The notes below the pieces were generated by a model. It was given only the letters and a program-made list of their open reading frames with translations, was not told where the DNA came from and ran no database searches. A stretch of 64,000 nucleotides of DNA, taken from contig BDSI01000030.1 of NCBI GenBank assembly GCA_003117195.1, positions 1,045,211-1,109,210 on the forward strand. Reading direction: 5' to 3'. This document shows, piece by piece, positions 11,459 to 23,794 of this stretch (the first letter of the stretch is position 1; each line of letters starts with the position of its first letter). Source of the stretch: Eudorina sp. 2006-703-Eu-15 (Eukaryota > Chlorophyta > Chlorophyceae > Chlamydomonadales > Volvocaceae). The position numbers were made by a program, and so were the translations under genes.

Positions 11459-13271
11459 ATGCTCGAACAGTTACCGGAGGGTCTCTTAGGTCGCGTCCTT
11501 ACAGAAGCAGGCAGCGGCGCCGCAGGCGCCCACGCGGCGTGTCAAGCGCTGCGAACCGCTTGGCGGTCAGCCATCCTGCAACAGGACGGCGCCTGCCGCC
11601 ACACGGTCGCCACCTTCGGCCAGGCGGCGCCGCTGATGCTGTACTGTCGCCGCAACATCCTTACGACGGTCATCACTCTGACATTGAAGGAAGAGAGCGA
11701 GGAGGAGGAGGAGAAGAAGAAGGAGGTCCGCACCGGGGATGACTTGGCCCTGGGCCTGCTGGTAGCGCTGGAGGCGGCCGTGGGCGCCGCCAGCTGCCCC
11801 TACTCCCCGGCAGGTGCTGCAGCACCTGCTGAGCCGGGGCGCGCAGGTGACGCACGCCGCGCTGTACGCGGCAGCCTTCCACGGCCATCTCAGCGTCGTA
11901 CAGGACCTGCTGGCAGCGGTGGCGGCCAGCGGCGGCGATGCGCGCGAGGAGCTCCCTGCGGACGACACTCACTTGAAAGCACTTATCATCGCGTCCCTGC
12001 AAGGCAACGAGCACAGGGACAGCACCCGGGTAACCCCTATCGTGGAGGCGGCCATGGAGATGCGGACGCGCAGCGGCGAGGTCCTGGACGTCGACATCGC
12101 CGCGTCCTGCGCGCTGCTGGGCGCCGTGGGGTACGGCGCCGTGGAGCTGGTGCGGGGCCTTATGGCGTCGTGCCGGGGCTCACCGTCGTACACGCGGATT
12201 CTCCAGCTGCCCCTGTTTCTGGCGTCGGCTCTGTAAGTGGCCATCCCACCGGGCCGGAGAGTGGCTCAGCGACAGCGCACCGGCCCCACACCGACAGCAT
12301 GCCGCAGGGGTCCCACACTCTTAGCCGTCGTGCATGCCGCTGCGGCGGTGACGGACGGCCGTTGAGGGATTCGCCCTTTCTGTGCTTCTCTTTGCGTCCG
12401 TGAGTGTGTTCTCGGCCGGCAAGGCAGGCGTGCGTGACATTGGTGTAGCCAAACCCAGAAAATGCCCGTGCCCTGAGTTTGTATGGTCCTTCCCTCCCTC
12501 CCTGGGGTGCGGTATTTTGGTGTCAGGTTCAAGGAGCACCTGGTGGATATGCTGCTGTTCGAAGGGGCCAATGCGGCCGACGGCCGGTCCCAAGCCCTAC
12601 TGCCAGCCTCCAAACGCGGCGCTGTCTCGATCGTGAGGCGGCTGCTGGCGGCCGGGGCGGACCCGCGGGCAGCGGACATGGCCCTGGTCTACGCGGCCGA
12701 GATGGGGCGCCTAGAGGTGGTGCGGCTGCTGATCGCGGCGGGCGCAGATGTGCGCTGCCGCGACGGCCAGGCCTTCACGGCGGCGGCCCAGAACGACCAC
12801 CTGGAGGTGCTCACCGCGCTGATGGCAGTGGCCAAGCCGCGGGACGTGTGCGGCGCTGCGCTGGTCGCTGCCGCGTCCAAAGGCCGGCTGGACGCAGTGC
12901 GGCTGATCCTGCGCTGCTGCGCGGATGTGCCCCCGACCAGCAAGGACCAAGCCCTGCAGGAGGCGGTCCAGGGCGGGCATTCCCAGGCGGCCAGGGCCCT
13001 ATCGGACGCGGGCGGCTTCGCGGATTTCAAGTACATCCCGTCGCCGCGCTCGGTGGGGCCTTTCGTGACGTGGCTGTCGCGAGTGCACCCGTGGCTGATG
13101 TTTGTATTCGCCTCGGCGTCCATATCTTATGCGCTCATTGCCTCCATCATGGGGGGCGCGAACTGGCGTCGCATCGCGTTCTTCGCCGTTTGCCTTGTGG
13201 GTGATCTGATAGGTGCATGTGAGTGCGTGCGCAAGGTGTTGTCGGCGCTGCGAGTACGGCAGCGCGGCTAG
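11459..13271 (+). CDS. Ankyrin-repeat protein with F-box-like N-terminus and C-terminal membrane segments
   Basis: Exons 11459-11761, 11814-12232 and 12527-13271 give 488 aa. The first intron is only 52 bases (GTAGCG...CCGGCAG, phase 0) and joins the two frames cleanly. The second starts GTAAGT and is phase 2. The N-terminus (LPEGLLGRVLTEAG...ACQALRTAW) has the spacing of an F-box-like helix bundle, and an acidic/lysine run (EESEEEEEKKKE) follows. Ankyrin units are visible as repeated motifs such as GHLSVVQDLL, GAVSIVRRLLAAGADPRA, GRLEVVRLLIAAGADVRC and GRLDAVRLIL. Two hydrophobic stretches close the protein (WLMFVFASASISYALIASI and IAFFAVCLVGDLIGA). Ankyrin proteins mediate protein-protein contacts. 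This family is expanded in volvocine algae, and the partner cannot be inferred. Confidence 0.8.
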
Positions 13272-13724
13272 CTGATGACCTGTGCGTACGGACGCTGCTT
13301 GGGTGGTAGCTGGTGACTGGTCATGGGCCGTGGGTTCCAGTCCCCTAAGCATGGTTGAGGGATTCAGTCCCCTAGATACAAGACCAAGGGTACGTTACAG
13401 GGTAACGGTTACATTACATGAAGGGTAGTGGAGCCGACTCGCTTAGCTGACACGAGGGGGGATAGATTGAGGCGCGGATTGGGGATGGACGTCCTTCGGG
13501 ATCCTGCTGGCGTAATGTTTTGTAGCACTGGACACATGGCGCAACTTTGGAGTTTCTCATCCAGGAAATGTTAAAGGGCGCAGGAGAGGGGATTGCAGTC
13601 GGTATGGTGGCAGGCACGGTGCGTATTGCCTCGTCAGTTGTCGGTGGTTGAGGTCGTGCGAACTGCAGAGAGGGCTTCATAATTCTCGCGCTGAGACGGA
13701 AAACGATTTGGAGTTTGCAGCTGC
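13272..13724. other. 3' flank of ankyrin gene
   Basis: No gene is visible. GGTTCCAGTCCCCTA and GGATTCAGTCCCCTA occur as a small direct repeat at about 13332-13375. The remainder is unremarkable. Confidence 0.4.
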
Positions 13725-14190
13725 CGTTCCCGCAGCCGGTGCAGTCCCAAAAGCAAATTGAGTCAACGAGCACTCGCCAGGGCTTTAAGGGGGCTTTCGA
13801 TTTTGGCGCGGTTTGCAGAATGCCAGCCGACAAACCTGCTGGTTTGGCCGCATTCTTGCTTTCTGGTGTTTTTTCCCTCCCTCCGTCCCTCCCTCTGACG
13901 GTATCCGGTGAGAGGGCCGACGGTCGTGGCGTGGACGGGCTTTACCGCCTGCCTGACGGAGCAGGGCCGTGTGTCTCGTAGCGGGAAGGGGAGTACCGGA
14001 GCCCGAGCTTGGCAGCGCGGAGGGCCCCGGAGGTTGGGTTGGGAGTCATCGGCAGGGTGGCGGGCTTGACGGGGGGAGAGCAGAGGCCGGCCGCTTGGGG
14101 CGGACGGTATCCCAGGCCCGGGGCCGTAGAATCCCCATCCCACATGGCGTCTCTCTCGGCCGGACGAGGCGTTTGAGAGTGCACGCGGAC
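13725..14190. repeat. Dispersed repeat B, copy 2
   Basis: Closely matches 9205-9712 in the same orientation and lacks the 30-base insertion of copy 1. The two copies flank the ankyrin gene. No terminal repeats or target duplication could be defined by eye. Confidence 0.75.
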
Positions 14191-15865
14191 GTAACAACCA
14201 GATATCACGCAGGCCCATGATGGTGGCTCGCGAGCCCCCGTCGCCTTCCAAGACTACGAGCCACCGCCGGAGACGTGAGTTAACCTTGGTTGGGGTGGTG
14301 GTTCGCTAGTAGGGGCGCCCGGGTGGCTAACTCCCCCTGCGCGAGCTTTATCCCTGGTTAAGGTACAAGGTTGGTTCTCAGGAACGGGTGGTTCCCCGGT
14401 TGCGTGGGTGCATTCGGTGCACTTGTGGAACCTGTCCGCGTGTCCGGTGGAGCGATTTCGTTAATGCAATGTATGGTGAGGTTGGGTTTGGCTGTCACCG
14501 ATGACCCTAGCGGGGTCCGCTGTACCGTAACACCCTTAATAATGGGAACACACACTTTGAGAATGCACGGAACACAACCATAGGCGTCGTCCCATCCCTG
14601 CCTGGTGCGATTCGTTTCAGGAAAGGCAAGCCTGGCCAGTTCATTATGTTCATAATCCAACGGGTCGGATATGCGTGTGCGTGGGGGACGAGTGCTAGGG
14701 CTGTTAGCGTTGCCTTAAACCATGGCCAGTCGTGAGGCGCTGATGGCTTCGCAGAGGGTACGGGTGTTGGCGGTGACGTGTCGCCTAGAGCAGAGAGTTG
14801 CCGAGGGGTCAAGCAAAGTGGAGGGCGCGGGTGAATTTGCACGACCAGGGCGGTTTCCTTCGGTGCGGGTGGGCGATGAAAACACCTTGACACCTGGAAG
14901 GGAAGACCCAGAAGCCAGGGGCCATTCACACGGGTCTGGAGGTACAACGTCCTTGGGGTTGCTTGCGGGGGAAAGGGGGGTCGTCCACCGACAGGTCGCC
15001 GTCCCTGAACGCCCTCCTTGTGCTAGCGCGGAGAACACGATAAGACTGGTCTGAACTCTGTAGGGCACAACACAAACACACGGCCCCACCCCGCGCAGAC
15101 CCCATTAGCACAAACAGTGCGCGACGCCTCCACGCGCGCTGCATGTTCTGCCCGCCGATGTGCGTCGATGCTGTGGGAGCACACCTCCGCGTCACCGTGC
15201 ACAAACTGGGAAGCGCCCTACACAAAAGAAAGGTTGAGAGAACCATTGCTTGCCGTGGCATCTGTTGGTGGGCAGTCCTGGGTTAGTTGCACTTGCTCTT
15301 CTACAGTTCACTCGCCCGCAGCTATGTGTAGAGCCATACCACTGTTCACCCCTATGGCTGGGTGCATCTTATGCAAGGGCCTGTTGTCGTACGAGCGTAT
15401 ACAAGTGCACGAACGCAAGCGGTGAAACGCTGCTCGTGCGTCCCGGAGCTCATCCGTCGTCGCCCGATGGATTAAGCAGACGAAACACACATGTCTACTG
15501 GCACTCCCAGACAGCCGAACACCGGTGGTGCCAACCCTGCACGTTCCTATCAATCGTTCATTACTGTCAGTGATGTGTAGTCAACAGCTGTGCGATGGGC
15601 CGCAGCAACAGTATGCGCGAAAGACCATGCACCCCACGGCCTAGGTCTATTTGTCTGCTGTCATGTATCGCGTGTGTGTATCAAAGATGAGCATGCCGAT
15701 ATTATTTCGAGTACATGAACTAATTGCTTCTTTGAGCCGAGTTAAAATGAATTGTACGGACTCGCAAAAGGCCCAATGGGCCGACGCAAACCGCTTTCAG
15801 GGCGCTCTGTTCCACCAATCGACCCTCTCTTAGGCGCGTCGATCGGTGTCCGAAAGACCGCAAAG
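14191..15865. other. Intergenic region with diverged repeat A, copy 2
   Basis: A second copy of repeat A lies at about 14785-14985. A GGGGTCCGCTGTACC fragment near 14514, resembling the LINE 3' tail seen at 56340-56375, is also present. No protein-coding gene can be supported. The last 100-150 bases are expected to contain the eL39 promoter and 5' UTR. Confidence 0.45.
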
Positions 15866-16021
15866 ATGCCGTCCAACAAGACGTTTAAGATTAAGCAGAA
15901 GCTGGCGAAGAAGGCCAAGCAGAACCGGCCTATTCCCCACTGGATTCGCTTCCGCACGGACAACACCATCCGCTACAACGCCAAGAGGCGGCACTGGCGC
16001 CGGACCAAGCTGGGCCTGTAA
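15866..16021 (+). CDS. RPL39: 60S ribosomal protein eL39
   Basis: A complete 51-residue protein begins [19 protein letters not shown] and ends [14 protein letters not shown]. This is the full length and near-invariant sequence of eukaryotic eL39, including the RPIPHWIR core and the basic C-terminus. eL39 lines the ribosomal exit tunnel of the cytosolic large subunit. The ATG at 15866 gives the exact family length, and upstream codons in the same frame are not part of the family. CCGCAAAG immediately upstream could be a splice acceptor of a 5' UTR intron. The coding region itself has no intron. A TGTAA motif follows 63 bases after the stop. Confidence 0.97.
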   Translation: MPSNKTFKIKQKLAKKAKQNRPIPHWIRFRTDNTIRYNAKRRHWRRTKLGL

Positions 16022-16083
16022 ACTTGTGGCTTTGCTGACCCAGCTCGCGATGATGAGGGCGGCCTTTTGTGTGGAGGAAGGAT

Positions 16084-16088
16084 TGTAA
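16084..16088 (+). terminator. TGTAA polyadenylation signal of eL39
   Basis: TGTAA is the usual nuclear polyadenylation signal of volvocine algae. This copy lies 63 bases after the eL39 stop codon, a typical distance for a compact gene. Confidence 0.6.
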
Positions 16089-18329
16089 GGCCATAAGGAA
16101 TCGCTGTCGTCTCTTTTCTCCGCTTCTGTCCTCTTAATTGCACATCGCACCAGACTCAGTAATTCTCAGCGACTGGTGACGGCTGTGGCGGCTTGCGTAA
16201 GAATTAACAGCACCAGAAAGATGGTAGTAGAGCAGATGGAACCTCGTTTTGTCAGTGCTTTATGCTTCTTTCACGGGGAGCAGCTGCAGTCCTGTTGAGA
16301 CTTGACTCGCCATGTCCCATTGAGTACAAGGCCGATTTCCGCATAGCCATCAGCAGGACACAACGTGAATGGGTGAGTGGTGCGGGGTAGAAGATAACGC
16401 GGGTAGGGTCCTTTTCGGGGAAACGTGTCATCACTAGGCGCATACTTGCGTGTACGCTACCTGCATACCAGGGACAGCGCGCCACCCGTGGCAGCGGCCG
16501 CATTCATCACGATACGTTCCTCTTGCAAGGGGATGCTGGGTTTCAGCACTAGTGGGCCAACACCTTAGGGGCAGGAAGCACACGGCATCTCACGGCGGGT
16601 CCGTTGACCATGCGTTAGGTGGACGTCAGGGACGGCGGTCCGCACAGGGTTCCTGCAACCCCGCTGGAGCAGACTAGACCAAGAGCGGATGGGCAGGACG
16701 GAGCGCGGAAAGCTGCCAACAGTTAAACGCCGCATATGGAGCCGCAGTGAAGGTTGCAACGGCGCAGCCAGCACGACATCCGCAGCGGCACCAAAGGTTG
16801 CAACGGCACAGGCAGCACGACATCACAGCGGTGGACGTTGCCCATCGCCTCCCGTGACAGCAGCCTCCCGAACGGCAGTCGCATGCGCATTCTTGACCAT
16901 AGCAGGGGGTGCGGGGGGGCATCTTTGTGACCGCATGTGGGGTTGCGACGCCGTTAAGAGACCGTTTCTCTCATCGGTAGCCGCAACGAACCGGTCATGT
17001 CTGGGTTCCGTTACAGGCGCCGATGCCGCCCCGCGCGCCGGGCAAGACATCCATACGTCAGTTCTTTCGGGGGCCCAAGGTAGCAAAGGGGGTAAAGCAG
17101 GCGCCGTTCACTGTCATGGTACCACAGCCGCAATGAACCACAGCAGCAGTCATCCGACTTTACCTAGCACACGTCTCCTATTACAGGTATCAATCAAGGC
17201 CGCATGGCACCAGCCTGCACCGGCCCCACAGGCACAATGCACACGTCGATTACGGATATGGACGAGGCCAGCTGCCCGTCTTTGGACCGGATCACGCAAC
17301 AGCCTTCAGCGACCGACACGGATCCACCGCGCGGCCACATCCAGCACGGCGTCGACAGCCAGACAGTGACCTGCTTATTAGCGCCGTTCCCGCCCCACAT
17401 CAGCCTTGTGCAGGATTACGAAGAACACCAGGCAATTGTAGTGTGTATGGCTGTACTCGCGCGTGCATCTCTGGTGTCGGGGATTCCCCCCGATTGCAGC
17501 AGCAGCCAAGGAAGCCCTGCGGTTGCCCAGGCGACCAAGATGCAGCACAGCAGCAGCCCGTGCCTGACCCCCGCCAGTCATGCATAAGCCTTGTGGCGGC
17601 ACCGCATCGGCGGTGGTTCAGGACACGGGAACTCCGCCTAGCTATCGCGCCTGCCTGCAACCCGTGTGCCTGTCACCAGTCCCGGACGCAGCCTTGCCCT
17701 GCCGCCGCCGGAAGCTCCTCCCTCAAACGGGTCAGCTCCTCGGCGACCGCAGCCCCCCCGCCGCCAGGACCGCGGAGTCCACACACACCCTTCAAAGCCA
17801 CAGACCCAACTCGACGTACTACAGGCGCGCAGCGCACATGGGAGCGCTGGGCAGGGCATGGCAGGGGCGAAAGCCCCTCCCCACACCAGAACCGCCCCCA
17901 CACCAGCCTCACATATGGAATCTCTGCGGCAGGCTAAACCCATCACAATGTGATGATCACACAGGGCATCAGCGGCCTGCATCCACCCCAGCCATCACGC
18001 GCCGGACACCCTTGCCCGTGTTCCTGTGGTACCGTATCATACGGAAGAACCAGGAAACCGGGCCGAAGAAACCGGGCCGCGATGCGAGGAGGCTGCATGG
18101 CGGTCACCCTTGGCGGCCTCAAACCGACCGACCCACCCACCGACCAGATCCCTTGTGCGCCGTACTGTGTGCCCTAATCTAAACGTGTGCACCCCCGGCG
18201 CGCCAAGAGGGGGATGGCGGGGGCTGGGTTCGCAGCGCCACGCGTCACCGCACCGCACCGCGCTGCCCTTGCACCCCGGAACTCGGGCCCACTCGGGGAT
18301 GCAGGGGGTGTTGGCGGCGGTCACCTGCC
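16089..18329. other. Intergenic region between convergent genes
   Basis: Several ORFs of 70-230 codons overlap on both strands, for example 16689-17369 and 17204-17587. None has a recognisable domain and composition is uniform across frames. An imperfect 45-bp duplication built on GGTTGCAACGGC occurs at about 16752-16830. I see no supported gene. Confidence 0.45.
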
Positions 18330-21300
18330 TCACAGGTACCGCCGGATGAGGTCGTCCCGCAGCTCCATCATCACCCGCACCTGCGGGGCCGGGGTCAGGG
18401 GTCAGGGGTCAGGGGTCAGGGGGGTATTTGAAAGACCCCAACCGAAGTCGCCACCCGTGGGCAAGTCCCAAGCTTCCAACGGGACGCGCTTCCGAACCGC
18501 CCCGGGCGCCCCACCTTAGCCGCCCCCGCCGCAGCCCGCATGCGGGTGGGTTTGACGAGTTTCCGGATCCCATCTCCACACACACACATACGTCCACCCC
18601 CCTCCCTGCCCAGTCCCTGTTTTACCCCCACCCTTCTCCCCTCACCCTCCCCCACCCCTGCGCTGACCCCCGCCACCCCACCTTGCGCGGGAGCACCGCC
18701 GCCTCGGGCGTGTTGAGGTTCTTGGCCGCCCCGTCCCTCATCGAAAAGTACGCCCGCAACGTGTTGTCGAGCACCAGGAACAGCCGCTGAGGGTGCGTGA
18801 CCAGGGGGGGGAGACAGAGGGCGGGGGGGACATACCGTAGGAGATTGGTGGGCATATCCATGCAGAGGGGAGGGGGGGAACCAAAGGGCAGCCGGGGCGC
18901 AGTCGGGAAGGACCCACGACTCAGTCCAGGAGGCCCCGCGGGAGGGGGAGGGGAAGGGCGGGAGGGGGAGGGGAAGGGCGGGAGGCGCCCCCACTGCCGC
19001 GTCCTGCCGCGCATGCAGTCCGGCAAACAGGCCCTCACCCCACCCCCCCCAGCCCATCCCTTCCGCATGTGGTGGGCACTTGCAGCCGGCCCGGTGGAGG
19101 TTGCCCCGGGCTCGTCGCTCAGCGCCCTCCCTCAGGGCAGACACATGACCTTCCCCCCATGCCTTCCGCCCGTACCTCCCCCCCACCGTACCTGCCCCCC
19201 GTGCCTTCTCCCCGTGCCTCCTCCCCATCGGGCTCCGCCCCCGCCCTCTGGCAGTCAGCGCCGTCCATCGTTGCCTACCAACTCCACACACCGGTACCCC
19301 TCCACCGTCCACCCCCTCCCTCTTTCCGCGCCGCTACGGAGCCTTGACAGCGGTGCCGCCAGACCTGCGGTGTGGAGTACAGGTAGTCGTGCGTCTCCGT
19401 GGCCCTGACCGGCCCGGGGGTCACGGCCTGGTCCAACATGTTGCGGCGCTCGGTGGGGTCGGTCACGTTGAGCAGGTACTCGATGATGCGCTTCTCGGCG
19501 GGCTGCTGCCGGTCGAAATGGTCGCGGGCCTGGGGCGTGGAGGGAGGGAGGGAGGGAGGGGGAAACCGGGGAGGGAGGGAGGGGGGCGGAGGGCGGCGGG
19601 AGAGGGCGGGTACAGGACGTTGGTAGGCATGCTGGGGTGTGGGGGCGAGGCTGGCAAGCCTGGCAAGGCAGCTCATGAGGCCGCACCGGTACTCTATTCC
19701 CCCCCCCCCACACACACACGCATGGTGGCGACTTGCTCCTGTGTGGAGCCGGTGCATCTTCGCCGGGGCCCCCCGGGATATCATGCAGGACGTCAAGGAT
19801 GCCCACGTCAGCCCGGGTACACGGTGAGCGCAACATTTCCCGCAGGCCCGCCTTCCCCCTCCCCCGGACGTCAAGAGGAGGGGCGGGGTGTCAACAGAAC
19901 AGCAGCAGTCGGGGGAAGGGGGCGTGGACCGGAGCTCCAGAGGCCGCTGTCCAGCGACATGACGGCCCCCCCCCCCCGCACAGCGCGCAGCGCGCCGCCC
20001 CCGTGCCGCCCCAGCGCCTCACCGTGCGGTACAGCTTGTACGCCACCCACTTGGCCTCGTCCTTAGTCATGTTGGTGTCGCGCGCCGCGCCGTACGCCTT
20101 GGCCGAGATCTGCAGGAAGGCCGGGTCGATCTTGCCCGCGGACGCCAGCTCCGACATCCGCCGATCCAGATCCTCCACGCTGCTGATCTGCACATGGACA
20201 TCGGGCATCGTCGCGGCAAGTGGTACGGCATAACACACGCAAGTACGACAAGACGCCCAAGGCTCGGTGGTTTGGCCAGTGTGCCGGACCCGGGGACCAT
20301 CACGGCACCGCGCGATGCGATGCAGCTCCCCACAAGTTCACCTCGAAGACTACGAACCGCAGGTAACCCGTTGCAGGGGTGCACCTGCCGCATGGGCCCC
20401 CACCGTCCGTACAGAGTACGGAGTGCAGTCACCCACATACGACCCAGCTAGGAGCCGCCGGAGCCGGACAGGCGGCTCCTCACAACAGCCCAGACCGCCC
20501 GCTCAAAAGGCCGTGCCAGAACACCCACCCACCCACCCACCCACCCACCCACCCACGCCGCCACACCCCTCCACCCCCCCACCCCACCCGCCCACCCACC
20601 CATCCATTCTCCCACCCACCGAGGTGAGCAGGTCCCGGTACACCTCCGCCGCCGCGTCCAGCTTGTCCTGGTCGGCGGCCACCGCGTCGTGGTTGGCGAT
20701 CAGCGCCACCAGCCGCGTGTTAATCAGCACCAGCTGGTCCAGCCGCTCAGAGTCCTCCTGAGGGGGGTGTGGATGGGGGTGGGGGTGGGGAGGGATGGAG
20801 GTGGCTCGAGGCGGGGTGGATACGTGCGGCGAGGACACGGGGACACGGGACAAGGGCGGGAGCCTGACAGAGTCCAGCGCTGCGCTGCGCAGAGCCGACC
20901 TGACCCCACCCCACCCCACCCCACCCCGCGCCCAAATTCACCAAGCGCCCAGGACCTGGCGTGTGGCTTCCCACAACTTTCGATAGGGGAGCAAACTCCC
21001 GACCAGCACGTCTCCCGCCACCGCGTCAGGACCGTCCAGGACCCGGCATCCGGTCTCGCACGAGAGCATCGAGACGGAGCCGGATGGGGCCGTTGGGGAG
21101 AGCACAGGAGCACAGAGGGAGGGCCCTGCAGGGCAACCCCAACTTGTGCGCTCTGGTTCTGCTCCGGCTGGGCCCCGTCCTGCCCTCCTAGGAGGAACTG
21201 GCTAGGACCTAGGAGGAACCATGCCACGTGGGGGGAGAGGGACGGGGTGCGTGGATGTGGGGCGCGCAGGTAGCGGGGTGCCGGGTGGTGGGGTGGGTGG

Positions 21301-23794
21301 TCGCACCCACCTTGGCCGCCACCATGAGGCACTGCATGTGTTCGAAGAAGGGCTTCTGCAGGTCCCCGCGGTAGGCCGCCACGATGGCGTCCCACTCGTC
21401 GTCCGCCGCCTCCGCCAGCTTCAGCAGCACCCGGTTGTAGCGGGACACCTCCTCGTTCACCTGGGCGGAGGAGGAGCGAGGAGGGGGGCGGGGGCGGGGG
21501 TTTGAAATGAAAAACAGCCCAGACACCCCCGGGGCGGGGGCGGGATGCGGGGGCCGCGTGGCTACCGGGGCAAGGCGGGCGCGCAGGCGCTGCTGGGATG
21601 AGGATCCTGGTCGGCGTTGCGGGGCCTTGCCGTCCAGAGCCCGGTCGAGAAGTGGGACGTGGCGGTAGGGCTGGCTGTCGCGTTGGGAGTGCGGGTGCGC
21701 CTGTCCCCCGCCCCCCTCTAGCGTGCGGCTCCACCCCGATCACCCGGATCGGTGAGGAGCCGCATGTGCCCTGCCTCGGGGAGGGTTTGACGGGTGGTGG
21801 ATGCGAGCCGCCGAGTGCACCGGCTTGTGCATCCGGGGCCCCCCTGATGGGTCCCCCTGATGGGTGCCTCATGTGTATGTGACGTGATGTGATGTACTGG
21901 ATAGCAGCACGGGTGCAGCAGTCCCACCCCGTGCCTCTTCCCTTGGTCAGACATGACGGTGATCTCCAAACACAAACCCGAACCCGAACCCAAACTTAAA
22001 CCCAACGGCGCAAGGCCGAGTGTCGTCGAGGCCACGGCCCCCCACGCGGGTCCACGCCGCGTAGCAACCACACTAACCTCTGCACCCTAGGTGGCCCCAG
22101 AGCCCGCACACAACGCCCTTCCCCTCGGCGACGCGCCTGAGCCTGAGCCTGGGCCGCCCGCCGCCCGACCCGCGGGTCACACTCACGTTCTGCAGCGCCC
22201 TGAACAGCTTCCGCAGCCCCATCTTCTTGTCCACGTCCGGCTCCTTGTCCGCCAGCTCCTTGATCCTGTCAGGCGGTCGCAAACCACCAAAGTAAATCAC
22301 CGGGTCGGTCTTCACTCTTCCGGCCACACAACGACCGCTGCTGAGCCTTTCTCCCCGCTGCATCGCGTTCGGGATGCGTTCCGGAGGTCCGCGCGCGGCC
22401 GCTTTCGCGGTCGAGTCAACCCATCCCCACCAGCAGAGGCTGGTCCGTGCAAGCGTGTCAGTCCCCCGAGAAGAACCAGGCGGCAGCTGCCGTTGTCGCC
22501 GCTGACCCATCTCCGCCCGGCCATGGAGAATTGGGGCCTGCGGCCACCGCTTCCGCGGACCTGGCCCCCCGGTTCAAGCTGGGTCCCCGGGCGTCAAACC
22601 AGGCCGCAAACCCAGCCGTTGGCCAGCGGAAACACACGTAACCCACATCACTTCAACGCTCACAGTGCCCCCGCTGGCCCACCTGTCAAACACCCCCTGC
22701 GCGTGTTGGTCCCACTGGCGGCTGAACACGATGAGCTTCTTCCAGTCGTCTCGGGGCCGCGTCTGGAAGATGCCGATCAGCCTATCGTATATCTCCTTGT
22801 ACTGCTCCAAGGTCAACTTGGCCTCCCGCTTGGGGCTGACGATCTGAACGGCGAGGGGGGGAGGGAGGGCAGCGAGAACCCAAACCCAGGATGGCACGAC
22901 GCAGGAAAGGAGAGGGACAGGCGACACTGCGCGCAGAGCACAACACGGCACTGGCAGCTGCAGCGGCACTGAAAAAGGTCTGATGGTCTGAGGCTAGGGA
23001 ACTCTGTCAGGCTGTACCGGTGATCCCTTGTGGGGTCCCTGATGGGGTCCGTTGTTAAACGCAGATGAAGCGTCCGTCGTACACATGTTTTTGAATGCGT
23101 GGTGCGCATGTGCGCGTTGCAATGCCCAGTTCAGCGGAATCTTTTGTTCGCCAACTCGGGGTGCCGTTTGTGGCGCGACCCACATCATCTGTGGAGACAC
23201 CGCTGCTGCTGGTGCTGCTGCTGCTGGCGGGGGAGGAGTCGGCCGACGACGTAGGCGCAGACGCGGACGAGGCGGCTGCCCCTACTGCCCTGCATTCCCG
23301 CCCGCTTGAACCGCGGCCGTGCTGAACTCCTCGAACGCCTTCATACAGGGCAGCGGCATCCAAGGCAGTGGCAAGGGAGGGCAGCGGCAGGGAGGGCGGG
23401 GTGTGGACAGCGTGGTCGGCGCCCCCATGCGGCCCCCCGGCAACCCTGGAACCGCCCCTATCCCCATCAAACCAAGAACGACGACTGCTCAACCCCTGCA
23501 CCGTTACCAGCATGCTTTGGTCTTACCTCCAGTGCCCCAGAGATCCGCTGTCCATCGCCATGGACCGTTGTTACTGCGGCTGACGTCGTGGCATGAACCA
23601 GAGGTCGACGCCACTGGACCTGCCGCTGCAGCCACCGCGACCGCCACCGTTGGGTTCGCAGGCGGCCTAAGAACGTTACGGATCTTTTTCGCATGTCGCA
23701 GAGCACAAGGAATGTAAGGTTGCCCGGCGGCTGGCGCAACGCTTGTCCACGATTGCGCACGCAGCGGAATTGATTGCAAGACGGAGCCCTGCAT
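18330..23794 (-). CDS. Predicted chloroplast helical protein, conserved, function unknown
   Basis: Ten exons fit perfectly in phase (minus strand): 23527-23794, 23184-23275, 22683-22843, 22187-22265, 21311-21460, 20620-20757, 20023-20187, 19365-19529, 18682-18786, 18330-18380. The product is 457 aa. Most donors are GTGGGT or GTGAGG. The first exon encodes an Arg/Ala/Ser-rich presequence with few acidic residues, typical of a plastid transit peptide, followed by a Ser-rich linker. The mature part is helical and charged: LTLEQYKEIYDRLIGIFQTRP, WKKLIVFSRQWDQHAQGVFDR, SRYNRVLLKLAEAADDEWDAI, PAEKRIIEYLLNVTDP and the final VMMELRDDLIRRYL. It has no membrane helix. The layout resembles a conserved plant plastid protein (tentatively the Arabidopsis At4g37920 type), a guess made without alignment. 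Introns carry G-rich and CCCA minisatellites. Confidence 0.8.
18389..18421. repeat. GGTCAGG minisatellite in last intron
   Basis: About four to five tandem copies of GGTCAGG with a variable extra G lie next to the final intron acceptor of the minus-strand gene. Confidence 0.8.
20519..20618. repeat. CCCA simple repeat at an intron donor
   Basis: An array of CCCA/CCAC units (minus strand TGGG) abuts the donor of exon 20620-20757. The GTGGGT donor is itself part of the repeat, so the array may have grown from the splice site. Confidence 0.8.

Noticed and set aside
13331..13375. GGTTCCAGTCC and GGATTCAGTCC as possible tRNA-derived SINE boxes
   Set aside because: Spacing and stems do not fit a tRNA and there is no evident element around them.
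16689..17587. Two plus-strand ORFs of 226 and 127 codons
   Set aside because: Partly tandem-duplicated sequence with no recognisable protein motif; not enough to call a gene.
18416..19312. 298-codon minus-strand ORF
   Set aside because: It runs across two introns of the ten-exon plastid-protein gene in a different frame; the exon model explains the region better.
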